Origin: Candidatus Omnitrophota bacterium
Lineage (GTDB): Bacteria > Omnitrophota > Gorgyraeia > Gygaellales > Profunditerraquicolaceae
DNA length: 33,694 nt
Direction of reading: 5' to 3'
Assembly (NCBI GenBank): GCA_003598135.1
Contig: QZKA01000031.1
Coordinates: 1 to 33,694, forward strand
Numbering within the stretch: position 1 is the stretch's first letter; each line of letters starts with the position of its first letter. The position numbers were made by a program, and so were the translations under genes. Below the pieces are notes generated by a model that was given only the letters and a program-made list of their open reading frames with translations, did not search any database and had not been told where the DNA came from. Shown here piece after piece: positions 1 through 7,573 of the stretch.

Positions 1-32
1 CATTTGGGATATATTTTTAAGGAATAGTCGAT

Positions 33-173
33 GTGCTCGCGCTGCAACCCGGAAACAAGGTAAGCCGCACTGAGCGGGACACTGCGGGATTCATACTGGA
101 ACTGTGCGAGGGTAACTTTTTTCACTACGTATGCAAGAGCTATGCGTTGCTTGGATTGAAAAAGACGGCTTGA
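33..173 (+). CDS. Possible short or truncated ORF, unknown
   Basis: A 46-codon open frame begins at a GTG (33-35) and ends at TGA (171-173). An in-frame TAA at 18-20 limits it on the left. The translation looks protein-like and includes the pieces KVSRTERDTAGFILEL and FFHYVCKSYALLGLKKTA, with a plausible amphipathic pattern. There is no convincing ribosome binding site. It could be the 3' end of a decayed gene rather than a functional small protein. I do not recognise the family, and chance cannot be excluded at this length. Confidence 0.2.
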   Translation: MLALQPGNKVSRTERDTAGFILELCEGNFFHYVCKSYALLGLKKTA

Positions 174-192
174 GGTTTTAATAGAAGGCTCG

Positions 193-930
193 TTACCTTA
201 TTTTATCCAAAAGCTCATTCACGGCTTTTATTCTTTCGGTATTGCCTTTCTCTTGATACAGAGGGACCGACTTTTCAAGATAGGAAATTCCCTCAGGGCG
301 CCTATCGAGGTGCACGTAGAGCGAACCGAGAAAATGATTTCCCTCAGCAGAATCAGGATTGATTGCAAGGACTTTTTGAAGGGTATCAATAGCGTCTTGA
401 AATTTTTCAACGCCTATATACGTAGCTCCCAAATATATATAAAAAAGTTCGTATTCAGGCTCGGCTTGAATTGCTTTAAGAAAGTTTTCAATACCCTCGT
501 TTACTTTATTGTCCCCGCAATATAACAATCCTTTAAGAAAATATACGGCACTTTCTTGGCTGATAAGATTACTTTCTGCATCATCAATCGCTTTTATTGC
601 CGCCAATGACAAATCGCGCAGCGGCAAAAGATCCGCTGTCGAAGAAAGCTTCTTCTTCGCATCCTGGAATTTAAGATCAACTGCGTCTTTAAGGCCGCTT
701 ATATATAGCAAACCTGCGCTTTTCTCAAAAATAGTTTTTATTTCATCGAGGTAATACGTCAATGTTACGCCATACACATCAACCTTGATATATTTATCCG
801 TTTTTTCAACGATTGTACCGCTGATAAACTTGCCGGTCTTAAATAAAATGGTTTCCGCCAGTGCCGGGTTCTTTACAGTCAATGCACACAACAGGCAAAC
901 GAATGTCGTTATAATCGTCTTCTTACGCAT
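193..930 (-). CDS. Secreted/periplasmic TPR protein
   Basis: A 245-residue protein with a classical signal peptide (Lys/Arg start, hydrophobic core, cleavage expected after about residue 25 at NPALA). A small beta-rich segment follows (about 27-70, with GKFISGTIVEKTDKYIKVDV). The C-terminal half (about 120-245) holds tetratricopeptide repeats, for example the piece YIYLGATYIGVEKFQDAI. It is probably an exported scaffold protein; no catalytic motif is visible. Two adjacent ATGs exist. The second (930) is chosen because AAGGAG lies 7 nt upstream of it, against 4 nt for the first (933). It has its own extended -10 promoter and is separated by over 100 nt from the CHAT operon. Function beyond TPR scaffolding is unknown. 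Confidence 0.8.
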   Translation of the reverse strand: MRKKTIITTFVCLLCALTVKNPALAETILFKTGKFISGTIVEKTDKYIKVDVYGVTLTYYLDEIKTIFEKSAGLLYISGLKDAVDLKFQDAKKKLSSTADLLPLRDLSLAAIKAIDDAESNLISQESAVYFLKGLLYCGDNKVNEGIENFLKAIQAEPEYELFYIYLGATYIGVEKFQDAIDTLQKVLAINPDSAEGNHFLGSLYVHLDRRPEGISYLEKSVPLYQEKGNTERIKAVNELLDKIR

Positions 931-950
931 CATTTTTCTCCTTTATAAAA

Positions 951-959
951 ATTATACCA
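951..959 (-). promoter_or_regulatory. Extended -10 promoter of the TPR gene
   Basis: The minus strand reads TGGTATAAT, a perfect -10 hexamer with the TGn extension. It lies about 18 nt upstream of the ATG, and AAGGAG (943-938) sits in the short leader. No good -35 box is visible, as is common for extended -10 promoters. Confidence 0.6.
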
Positions 960-1041
960 TAAAATGAAAGAAAAGAATGTTTTTTTGCTTTATCACTCTT
1001 TCCCTTTAAGCCTCGTTTCGGTTAGCCGGTTGGTCTCTTGG

Positions 1042-1428
1042 CTACGTAGACGATTTTTTCTCAAGAATGTCCAATAACGCGTTTATTTTGTTTACAAGGG
1101 GTTGAATAATATCTCCCCTTCTTAGTGTAAGACGGATTGAACGTTCGCCCCTTGCCGCTTTTTCCAAATCCTCCTCAATCCGGCCTAAAGCGCCAAGGCC
1201 GCGGTGAAGGAGGAAAAAGATGGTAAAGAAAGAACTTAACAGAAAACCCAGAAAATTCAATAGCAATACAATAAGGGCAATGTGCCAGTTGAGAGAATAC
1301 TGGCTTTCGGTTATGAGTCCCCAAATCGCGTACAATACGAAAAACTCCATTATTGCCGCACTAACCAGATAGACGCTTAAAAACGGAAAACTGAATTTTG
1401 CCCCTCCAAACGGCATTCTCTTTTTCAT
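1042..1428 (-). CDS. Two-TM membrane protein with HAMP-like helix pair
   Basis: A 128-residue protein with two strongly hydrophobic segments (about 15-38 and 48-72), followed by a short cytoplasmic tail resembling a HAMP-type linker (GRIEEDLEKAARGERSIRL, then DIIQPLVNKINALLDIL). It lacks a histidine kinase or methyl-accepting domain, so it is not a complete sensor. It starts 2 nt after the stop of the CHAT-TPR gene and is the last gene of the sigma/anti-sigma/CHAT unit. A role as membrane partner of the CHAT protein is inferred from position only. HAMP assignment is by pattern and is moderately sure. Confidence 0.65.
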   Translation of the reverse strand: MKKRMPFGGAKFSFPFLSVYLVSAAIMEFFVLYAIWGLITESQYSLNWHIALIVLLLNFLGFLLSSFFTIFFLLHRGLGALGRIEEDLEKAARGERSIRLTLRRGDIIQPLVNKINALLDILEKKSST

Positions 1429-1430
1429 AG

Positions 1431-3686
1431 CTACTCCTTTTGTAAATGGCGGTTAGCCGTTAATTCAGGAAAACCTTGGCCGTATAATTCTAGCAATTCT
1501 TTTTTGACTTTCGCATACTCCTCCGCATCTATAACCTGATAAATCTCCTGCGCAGACCTGAAATATTCCCTTGCTTTGTTTTTCTGCCCCTTGCGCTTAT
1601 ATGCCAGCCCTAAATTATAATAAGCCAGAGCGAGTTCCGGCTTTGCCTTAATACGGCCAGCCAGTTCTACGCTTTTTTCAAAATGAGAAATAGCAAACTC
1701 AAATTTCTCCAATTCAAGATAAAGTTCGCCAATCATATTATAATCACTGGCTAGCCCTGAAATATTATTCTGTTCCTGGTCTATCTTCAACCCTGCGTTA
1801 TAGTACTCAAGCGCCTTGGGGTATTGTTTATCAAAAACGCACATTTCTCCCATGTTAAAATAATAATCGCTTAGCTCGTGCTTCATCTTTAATGACTGAA
1901 ATAATTTTAAACTCTTGTTATAAAATTCCCTTGCGGTAGCCATATCTTCTTTATCGGAAAATAATAAGCCTAAATCAAAATAATCGCAGGCTAAATTATA
2001 ACGGTGGCCGGCTTGATTCTGCCTTTCTCGGTTTATTTCCGAGCTTTTCGTAAGCAATTCAAGCGCCTTGTTGTAATTTCCTTTATCAATAAACCAAACT
2101 GCAATTTTACGTAATGCGGCAGCTTCATTCAATTTATCCTGAAATTCCTTACTTATAGACAGTGCCTTATAGTAATAATCCAGGGACCTGGCGTATTCAC
2201 CCTGCAATTGATAGAGCCAGCCGATTTTGATGTAGGCACCTGCTAAATGCTTTGAATCTTTCCTTTTTTGGCTTTCTGCCGCATAGGCAAAATAGGCTTG
2301 CAGGGCCTGGTCATTTTGCCCCAACCTTTGGCAAATATCAGCTACTAAAGGATAGGCCTGTAGAAATCGGCTGTCTTCTGCAATAAGCCGGTTCAAAAAT
2401 ATAAGCGCCTGCTGATTTTTGCCTTTTAAAAAAAGCTGGTTGGCCCTATTGAAAACAAAATAAGAGCTCGGGTGTATTGAAGGAAGCCACATATACAGAA
2501 CTACCGGAACGACGCATATAAATACCGTAACCACAAATAATTGAACGAATCTTCTCGTCGACAAGCAAAAAGGCTTTTTCTTTGCAGCCTCGTCAAAAGA
2601 ACGCTTTGTCTTTATGCCGAACATTCTAAAAGAAGGATCTCCGTATAACAAATAATTTGCCCAGCATGCATTATTAACACCATACTCATTAATGAGCCTT
2701 AAGCGGCTCATTCTTATACATTCCCCTACCTTTTCCCCTTTGAATAAATACGTATAAAACTCCTTCGCAAAAACAAATCCTGCTTCGTCTTCTACCTTGC
2801 GTATAGAACCTAAATAATGCCTAACGCCGCCTAAGAGAAACGCGGAAGCAAGGCTATAGTTTTTTTCGCGGCATGCGACAACTGGCGAACTCCGATCATG
2901 CAAGGCAGATTGACAGGCATTGGAAAAAATCAAAAAAGGCATCGATCCTGAATGAACCATTTTTCCTATATCAAGAGGGCTGATCCTGCCATCTTTTAAA
3001 ACCCAGCCTGAATTCTTAGGGTCTCGCGCATCATATTCGCAATGACCCGCATAATGAACAATATCATAGTCATATAAGTTTTTTTTAACATATAGGGTAT
3101 CTATATCTTGAGATTTAAAATCGATTTTTATAAAATCCCTCTTTTTGTCAAATTGATTTTTGATATTGACTCCCTCTAAGTACGACGATTTCAGGTCGCC
3201 GGTGGGATTGGCCAGAATAAGCATACTGATCCTTCCTGATGCGCTGCGATACTGTACCTGCGGAACGGGCTCTGCGCTTCTCAATAACCTTCCCATATTG
3301 AATTTCAGCGAAAGAAAATCGTTGCCGTCATAAAGGCATTCCCAGGGAATATGCATCAATTCTTCATCCAAAAGAAGCACGAGGTCTTTTAAAAGGCTGG
3401 TTCTTAATCGGTCCTTAACCGCCCGAGTAAGCAAATTCTCCCATAAGAGCTGGGTAGTCTTCCTAAAATTAGTAAATAACTCCGGCTCTTTATTCCCTGC
3501 CTTATGCATTCTATCTAAAAAAAGATACGCATCTTTGCAAAGGGCATCGACCTCTTCAGAAACCACCGTACATTGGCTATAGTGTCTTATCGTTGAAATG
3601 ATATCTTTGTGCTCAAAGACACTCATTTTTAGTTGGTTTTCTTGCCTTAAGATTTCTAAAACTAAAGGGCCGCTTTCTTTTTCCAT
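1431..3686 (-). CDS. Transmembrane CHAT-TPR protein (caspase-like protease)
   Basis: 751 residues. The N-terminal part (about 100-355) is a CHAT domain, the caspase/separase-like peptidase fold. The expected His-Cys dyad is visible: His215 in HYAGHCEYD and Cys258 in IFSNACQSA. The domain ends with the typical NYLLYGDPSF. One transmembrane helix follows (about 380-401), preceded by Lys/Arg-rich sequence, so the positive-inside rule puts CHAT in the cytoplasm. The remainder (about 410-735) is a run of TPR repeats with periodic YY/ALEYY motifs, predicted on the outer side. It sits 6 nt after the anti-sigma-like gene and 2 nt before a HAMP-like gene. Sigma/anti-sigma/CHAT neighbourhoods recur in bacteria; the target here is unknown. 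Confidence 0.85.
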   Translation of the reverse strand: MEKESGPLVLEILRQENQLKMSVFEHKDIISTIRHYSQCTVVSEEVDALCKDAYLFLDRMHKAGNKEPELFTNFRKTTQLLWENLLTRAVKDRLRTSLLKDLVLLLDEELMHIPWECLYDGNDFLSLKFNMGRLLRSAEPVPQVQYRSASGRISMLILANPTGDLKSSYLEGVNIKNQFDKKRDFIKIDFKSQDIDTLYVKKNLYDYDIVHYAGHCEYDARDPKNSGWVLKDGRISPLDIGKMVHSGSMPFLIFSNACQSALHDRSSPVVACREKNYSLASAFLLGGVRHYLGSIRKVEDEAGFVFAKEFYTYLFKGEKVGECIRMSRLRLINEYGVNNACWANYLLYGDPSFRMFGIKTKRSFDEAAKKKPFCLSTRRFVQLFVVTVFICVVPVVLYMWLPSIHPSSYFVFNRANQLFLKGKNQQALIFLNRLIAEDSRFLQAYPLVADICQRLGQNDQALQAYFAYAAESQKRKDSKHLAGAYIKIGWLYQLQGEYARSLDYYYKALSISKEFQDKLNEAAALRKIAVWFIDKGNYNKALELLTKSSEINRERQNQAGHRYNLACDYFDLGLLFSDKEDMATAREFYNKSLKLFQSLKMKHELSDYYFNMGEMCVFDKQYPKALEYYNAGLKIDQEQNNISGLASDYNMIGELYLELEKFEFAISHFEKSVELAGRIKAKPELALAYYNLGLAYKRKGQKNKAREYFRSAQEIYQVIDAEEYAKVKKELLELYGQGFPELTANRHLQKE

Positions 3687-3692
3687 CGAAGG

Positions 3693-4397
3693 TTATTTCT
3701 TGATTTCCAGGAATACCGTAGCCATTTTTGCCTCTATCCCGGAAATCTCTATCGTATATTTACCTAATGCAATATGCGGAAAGGTGGCCTGGCCGGAATC
3801 CGCAAGATATGACTCAAGCTCTATGTCTTCTTTGAGTAAGGTAATTCTCAAATTCTTGATTATTTCCTGCGTGAGCTTATTTTTTGCAATCACAGTAACG
3901 GATGAGACATTACCCTGTTCGTTCTCTACGCGTATTTCTACTCTGATGTCCTTAAAATCCTTTAGAACAATTACTTTCCCTTCGAAATTTTTGATTGCGC
4001 GGCTGCGTAGAACCGGCGATGGGATAAATTCATGCCCCACAAGGACATCTCCGGTAGTGCTTATTAATTCAAGCATTTTTCCCCTAAGCACAAGGATAAG
4101 CTCAAGGAACCCTACCGCCTGCTGTTGGCAAGGCATCTCTTTAGCCTGCCTGATTATCTCCGGCGGGACTATGAGATTCTCGTCCAGTTTAATTTTAAGG
4201 TGCATTTCGATATACGCAGCACAGTCTTGGCATCTTGCGAGATGGCTCTTTATCCGCACGCTTTCGTCCTGAGGGCTCTTTCTTTCTAAAAACGCAGCCA
4301 AGGCTTCTTCGTCAGGATGCACGCTATCCTGCTTCTGGGTTTTTTGCCATGCATGATATATTGTACCTATGAACTTATTGAATATACCATCTTCCAT
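3693..4397 (-). CDS. Zinc-finger anti-sigma-like protein
   Basis: A 234-residue soluble protein. Near the N-terminus (about 25-65) it carries a zf-HC2/ZAS-type motif, HLARCQDC (HxxxCxxC), preceded by the usual HPDEEALAAFLE. There is no transmembrane helix. The C-terminal region (about 150-232) is beta-rich and resembles a carboxypeptidase-regulatory-like sandwich (SGQATFPHIALGKYTIEIS). Its gene follows the ECF sigma gene by 46 nt, the standard arrangement for a cognate anti-sigma factor. A GGAA-rich ribosome binding site precedes the ATG. Anti-sigma function is inferred from the ZAS motif and position; what is sensed is not evident. Confidence 0.75.
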   Translation of the reverse strand: MEDGIFNKFIGTIYHAWQKTQKQDSVHPDEEALAAFLERKSPQDESVRIKSHLARCQDCAAYIEMHLKIKLDENLIVPPEIIRQAKEMPCQQQAVGFLELILVLRGKMLELISTTGDVLVGHEFIPSPVLRSRAIKNFEGKVIVLKDFKDIRVEIRVENEQGNVSSVTVIAKNKLTQEIIKNLRITLLKEDIELESYLADSGQATFPHIALGKYTIEISGIEAKMATVFLEIKK

Positions 4398-4443
4398 CTT
4401 CTATTCCTTTCCTGGATAAATAGACGGAGAAAAAACGCTCATC

Positions 4444-5043
4444 TCACTTTAAAAAACCATTCTTTTTAAAACACTCCCTGAGTTTTGCAACTATCCTTGA
4501 TTTACGCATATCTATCGCGCTACGGCTGATACCCAAATGAATCCTCAATTCCTCAAGTGCTATATTGCGACGGATATGCAACTCTATAAAATATTTTTCA
4601 TCCTCATCTAATATATTTATACACTCTGTTAATTGCTCCTTTAGCTCATCGTTATAGAGTATTTGTTGTACAGGGACCGAATCGTCAGACAGCTTTTCAA
4701 TAAGTGAAAACCCTTCTTCATTCTCTTCATCAAGCGATATGGCGGGTTTTGATCGCCTCAAATAATCAATTGAGGCATGAATTGCTACTTGCCTTAACCA
4801 TGTCGCAAGAGAACATCCATTCCTTGCACTAAAACTCCTTAATTTCTTAAAATTGTCTTTTACGAGAGAGTGAAGTATATGCTGGAATATATCGTTTATG
4901 GTATCGGAAGATGCATTACGCCCTCTGTATCTAAAGACCCCGTGGATATAAGAATAGATGAGGCGGGCGTATTTATCCAAAAATTCCTCCCACGCACCAG
5001 GGTTTTGGTTGACGCAATTCTGGACAAATTGCAAATCATCCAT
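4444..5043 (-). CDS. ECF-type RNA polymerase sigma factor
   Basis: 199 residues with both ECF domains. Region 2 lies at about 15-100 (KYARLIYSYIHGVF, then TWLRQVAIHASIDYLRR). Region 4 lies at about 135-195 (LDEDEKYFIELHIRRNIALE, then HLGISRSAIDMRKSRIVAKL). No extra C-terminal domain is seen. It is first in the unit with the anti-sigma-like, CHAT-TPR and HAMP-like genes, so it probably controls that unit or a wider envelope regulon. The start ATG has no ribosome binding site and lies 7 nt downstream of a TATAAT box, suggesting a leaderless transcript. Confidence 0.9.
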   Translation of the reverse strand: MDDLQFVQNCVNQNPGAWEEFLDKYARLIYSYIHGVFRYRGRNASSDTINDIFQHILHSLVKDNFKKLRSFSARNGCSLATWLRQVAIHASIDYLRRSKPAISLDEENEEGFSLIEKLSDDSVPVQQILYNDELKEQLTECINILDEDEKYFIELHIRRNIALEELRIHLGISRSAIDMRKSRIVAKLRECFKKNGFLK

Positions 5044-5050
5044 AGTCTGT

Positions 5051-5059
5051 ATTATACCA
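5051..5059 (-). promoter_or_regulatory. Extended -10 promoter, sigma-factor operon
   Basis: The minus strand reads TGGTATAAT. The hexamer ends 7 nt before the sigma-factor ATG at 5043, so transcription should begin at or within 1-2 nt of the start codon. There is no Shine-Dalgarno sequence. The same extended motif precedes the TPR gene at 951-959. Confidence 0.55.
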
Positions 5060-5106
5060 CTAAATCAAAAAGTGAGCGTAGTGAATTTAGGGCGTTTTTA
5101 AATCAT

Positions 5107-5135
5107 TTGACGCAGCATTGTTTTTAAAATAGAAT
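5107..5135 (+). promoter_or_regulatory. Promoter of the plus-strand ligase gene
   Basis: TTGACG (5107-5112), a 17-nt spacer and TAGAAT (5130-5135) form a good sigma-70-type promoter. The -10 box ends 5 nt before the ATG at 5141, so a leaderless mRNA starting at the A of ATG is predicted. It diverges from the sigma-factor promoter about 50 nt away. Confidence 0.55.
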
Positions 5136-5140
5136 GGAGT

Positions 5141-6274
5141 ATGTTTGTAACAATATTGGTATTGGTATTCATAAGGCCGTTTGTCTGCTCTCTGGCATTC
5201 CCCTACCTCAATGATGCACATTCCCTGGTATTGCTGTCTTTCTTGAGCCTCTGGTGCGTACGTAAAAAGATGCGGCGCCTGGAATTCAAACAATTCAAAA
5301 TGCCTGTATCCCTGCTTCTTGGGGCGCTTGCGGTTTCCGTAATATTCTCAGCCAATAAACCAGCCTCATTCTTTGAGCTCTATAAATACCTTTGCGGCTT
5401 ACTGCTTTTCTTTTTTGCCGCTTCTTTAGGACGTGAGGAACAATCTCTAGCACTTAAGACAATCACGCTCTGTGCCTGCGTTATCGGTGGCCTTGCAATA
5501 TATCAATATTTTTTCGGCTTCAACCATTTATTGAATTATCTTACACAAAACCAGCACACTGCTCCGTTTGCCCTTGATTATATCGAACGCCGCAGGGTAT
5601 TCTTTCCTTTTGTAACGCCGAATGTCCTGGCAGGATACCTGATTATGGTAACGCCTCTCTTTTTTATAAATAATACTCAAAAAAAGTGGTGCGTAGCACT
5701 GCCCTGCTTCGCCTTTTTATTGACAAAATCCATGGGTGCTTTCTTAAGCCTTCTCGCCGTACTTTCACCTTATATTTACCGGAAATGGCAAGCCCAAAGA
5801 AGATATTTCTTCTCTTTGTGCATATTGCTTGCCCTCATCGGCATATCGTTTTATCTAAGGACAAAGACTGCGTATTACCACTCCCAGCCCGGCTTTTCTG
5901 TATACATGAGGCTGGGGTATTGGGAAAATACGCTTTCCCTGATCAGAACACACCTACTGGTCGGTATCGGGCCAGGCACCTTTAAAATACCCGGGTCACT
6001 CTACGCCCACAATTCCTATCTGCAATTTCTAGCCGAAACAGGGATCTTCGGGCTGTTTTCTCTGCTGTGGCTCGTTACTGTCATTATCAAAGAAAATGTC
6101 CGCTCTTTACGGGAACGCATAAACCCCACACAGGCCTCATTGTTCCTTATGGCAAATGCTGCTTTTTTAGTCCATAACATTGTGGATTTCACCTTCTTCC
6201 TCCCCGAAGTGGCCCTTATCTGGTGGGTAATCGCAGGATTATCCTTGCCGAGGCTTGCACAGCCACAGCATTAA
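5141..6274 (+). CDS. O-antigen ligase/polymerase-like membrane protein
   Basis: 377 residues with about ten hydrophobic segments and the Wzy_C/WaaL-type signature in a large loop: VGIGPGTFKIPGSLYAHNSY followed by LAETGIFGLFSLLW. Family members join lipid-linked glycan to a lipid or protein acceptor, or polymerise O-units, at the outer face of the inner membrane. This is the only confident plus-strand gene of the window and is divergent from the ECF sigma gene. It faces the peptidase gene of the peptide module, with its stop only 23 nt from that gene's stop. A second, different family member lies at 10118-11359. Ligase and polymerase cannot be told apart by sequence alone. Confidence 0.8.
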   Translation: MFVTILVLVFIRPFVCSLAFPYLNDAHSLVLLSFLSLWCVRKKMRRLEFKQFKMPVSLLLGALAVSVIFSANKPASFFELYKYLCGLLLFFFAASLGREEQSLALKTITLCACVIGGLAIYQYFFGFNHLLNYLTQNQHTAPFALDYIERRRVFFPFVTPNVLAGYLIMVTPLFFINNTQKKWCVALPCFAFLLTKSMGAFLSLLAVLSPYIYRKWQAQRRYFFSLCILLALIGISFYLRTKTAYYHSQPGFSVYMRLGYWENTLSLIRTHLLVGIGPGTFKIPGSLYAHNSYLQFLAETGIFGLFSLLWLVTVIIKENVRSLRERINPTQASLFLMANAAFLVHNIVDFTFFLPEVALIWWVIAGLSLPRLAQPQH

Positions 6275-6297
6275 ACAACTCAGGCAGATAACCTTGA

Positions 6298-6804
6298 TTA
6301 CTTATTAGGATGGAGTAGTTTTGAGACCTTGGCGGGGATAAGCTGGGGAGACCGAATGTTCTCTAAAAACGCAAAACAAAACCAAGACAACCTAAGATAA
6401 CACAGAAGAAAACCGATAATTCTACAAAAGGCATTGAAGCGAAAGAAATGGCCTTTGCGCTTTCTGCCGTTTACCCTTCCTAAGATTTTTTCATACCCAA
6501 AAGGTGTATCAGGCCAAAAACAAGCATCCCCCTTGCTTAAAAAAAGACCCCCCAACTTTTTAATAATCCGGTGGCTGTAAATGTGCGCCTGGGGAGCTTC
6601 ACCTTCAAACACAATGATATCGCCGATTTTTAAATCTTTTTCCTCTGCTCTGTCTATTTGGATGCTATCGCCGGCACGCAAAAACGGCCGCATGCAGCGT
6701 CCTGAAGCCTCAAGAATTACCGCTTTTCCCTGCCCCAAGGCAAGCCTGACGCCTTCTTTTTTTAGTTCGTCGCAAAGGTGTAACGATTGAGCACACTGCT
6801 CCAT
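6298..6804 (-). CDS. S26/S24-type signal-peptidase-like protein, Cys for Ser
   Basis: 168 residues with the signal-peptidase I fold signature at about 30-100: SGRCMRPFLRAGDSI, GDIIVF, YSHRIIKK and LSKGDACFWPD. In the usual motif the residue before Met is the nucleophilic Ser; here it is Cys37. His78 and Asp93 match the Ser-His-Asp arrangement of ER/archaeal-type enzymes. A hydrophobic stretch lies near the C-terminus (about 128-148) rather than the N-terminus. The start ATG abuts the stop of the upstream PqqD-like gene (TAAATG). Position suggests a role in processing the neighbouring peptides, perhaps as a cysteine-nucleophile variant; it could also be catalytically dead. That role is inference. 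Confidence 0.75.
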   Translation of the reverse strand: MEQCAQSLHLCDELKKEGVRLALGQGKAVILEASGRCMRPFLRAGDSIQIDRAEEKDLKIGDIIVFEGEAPQAHIYSHRIIKKLGGLFLSKGDACFWPDTPFGYEKILGRVNGRKRKGHFFRFNAFCRIIGFLLCYLRLSWFCFAFLENIRSPQLIPAKVSKLLHPNK

Positions 6805-7095
6805 TTATGCGTACACCTCTTTAATCCAATTGCCTTTCTTTAAATCGTCCAGGAATGACTTCACCTCTTTTTCGAGTTTATCCGGCGCAGCATGGGCATA
6901 CGCATCCTTTACCATTGTTATTATCTCATCGGCGGTACGCGTGCCGTTACAACGGTCAAGGATGAACTTTCCCGTTTCATTGACAATCTGCATATAGCCG
7001 TTGCCCGGGTTAAATAATAACCGCTCATCGTCTGAAGTATTCTTGCAGACTATTCCGGGGCTAAACAATAGTAGTTTTCGGTTAACAACAGTCAT
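6805..7095 (-). CDS. PqqD-like peptide-binding (RRE) protein 1
   Basis: 96 residues matching the small PqqD/RRE winged-helix family: a beta-hairpin with FNPGNGYMQIVNETGKFIL, then DRCNGTRTADEII and a C-terminal helix ending KGNWIKEVYA. PqqD-type proteins bind the leader of a precursor peptide and present it to modifying enzymes. The gene overlaps the second PqqD-like gene by 14 nt and abuts the peptidase gene. Leader binding here is inferred from the family and the two adjacent precursor-like ORFs. Confidence 0.8.
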   Translation of the reverse strand: MTVVNRKLLLFSPGIVCKNTSDDERLLFNPGNGYMQIVNETGKFILDRCNGTRTADEIITMVKDAYAHAAPDKLEKEVKSFLDDLKKGNWIKEVYA

Positions 7096-7363
7096 GGCAG
7101 GGCTGCGTCACAATCAGCTTTCTTTTACAAAGCTCCCTTATGCATTTACGCACGTCTCTTGCGGCAATTGACCCATCTATGCCTAATTCCTTGCGGTATT
7201 GTTCTGTTAAAAAACGCAGTTGCTTTGGCTTCTTCCCAAGCAAACCCCAAAGCACCCTTGCCGAAGAGTTAAGTGTGTAAAACATCTTGTTGCGTACATC
7301 TACGACTACCGCTTCATCGGGCATTAATGTTTCAACTATATCGATATTTTTACGAATCATCAT
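7082..7363 (-). CDS. PqqD-like peptide-binding (RRE) protein 2
   Basis: 93 residues, a divergent PqqD-family protein: ETLMPDEAVVVDVRNKMFYT, LNSSARVLWGLL, and a C-terminal helical region (ARDVRKCIRELCKRKLI). It ends in a Cys-rich tail, PCHDCC, which might bind metal. Two adjacent ATGs (7363, 7360) exist. It starts 60 nt after the second peptide gene and overlaps PqqD-like gene 1. Two PqqD-like proteins in one locus may pair with the two peptides or with two modifying enzymes; the sequence does not decide. Confidence 0.75.
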   Translation of the reverse strand: MMIRKNIDIVETLMPDEAVVVDVRNKMFYTLNSSARVLWGLLGKKPKQLRFLTEQYRKELGIDGSIAARDVRKCIRELCKRKLIVTQPCHDCC

Positions 7364-7423
7364 GGCAAGCTAAGCCCGCTTTTTCATACAGTATGTTTTT
7401 CTCTCTACCCCGAACAATCAATC

Positions 7424-7573
7424 TTAAGCGCCTGAACCCCCAATAGTCCCGGTCGTTCCGGTTGCGCCTGCGCCTTCAACTTTAAGGCTCTTTAAATCCA
7501 GGTCGTAAATCTCGGGAGTCTTATAATTTCTTTTCTTCTGCTTCTTGCCCCGGCTGACCTTGCGTTTTTCCAT
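7424..7573 (-). CDS. RiPP-like precursor peptide, copy 2 (49 aa)
   Basis: A 49-residue peptide. It has a basic N-terminus (MEKRKVSRGKKQKKRN), a leader-like segment YKTPEIYDLDLKSL with the YxxP pattern known from RRE-bound lasso leaders, and a Gly/Thr/Ala-rich tail, GAGATGTTGTIGGSGA. A very strong ribosome binding site (GGAGGAGG) lies just before the ATG. A longer frame runs upstream to 7747 but reads antisense-free nonsense across the repeat junction, so the ATG at 7573 is preferred. It is a near copy of the peptide at 7692-7841, differing at about six positions plus the extreme C-terminus. Precursor status is inferred from the leader motif, duplication and neighbours. Confidence 0.75.
   Translation of the reverse strand: MEKRKVSRGKKQKKRNYKTPEIYDLDLKSLKVEGAGATGTTGTIGGSGA

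Noticed and set aside
3598-4272. Plus-strand frame of 224 codons over the CHAT and anti-sigma genes
   Set aside because: It is antisense to two well supported genes, rich in Ser/Arg/Leu as expected of a shadow, and shows no domain.
6275-6297. Bidirectional terminator between the converging ligase and peptidase genes
   Set aside because: The 23-nt gap contains no inverted repeat.
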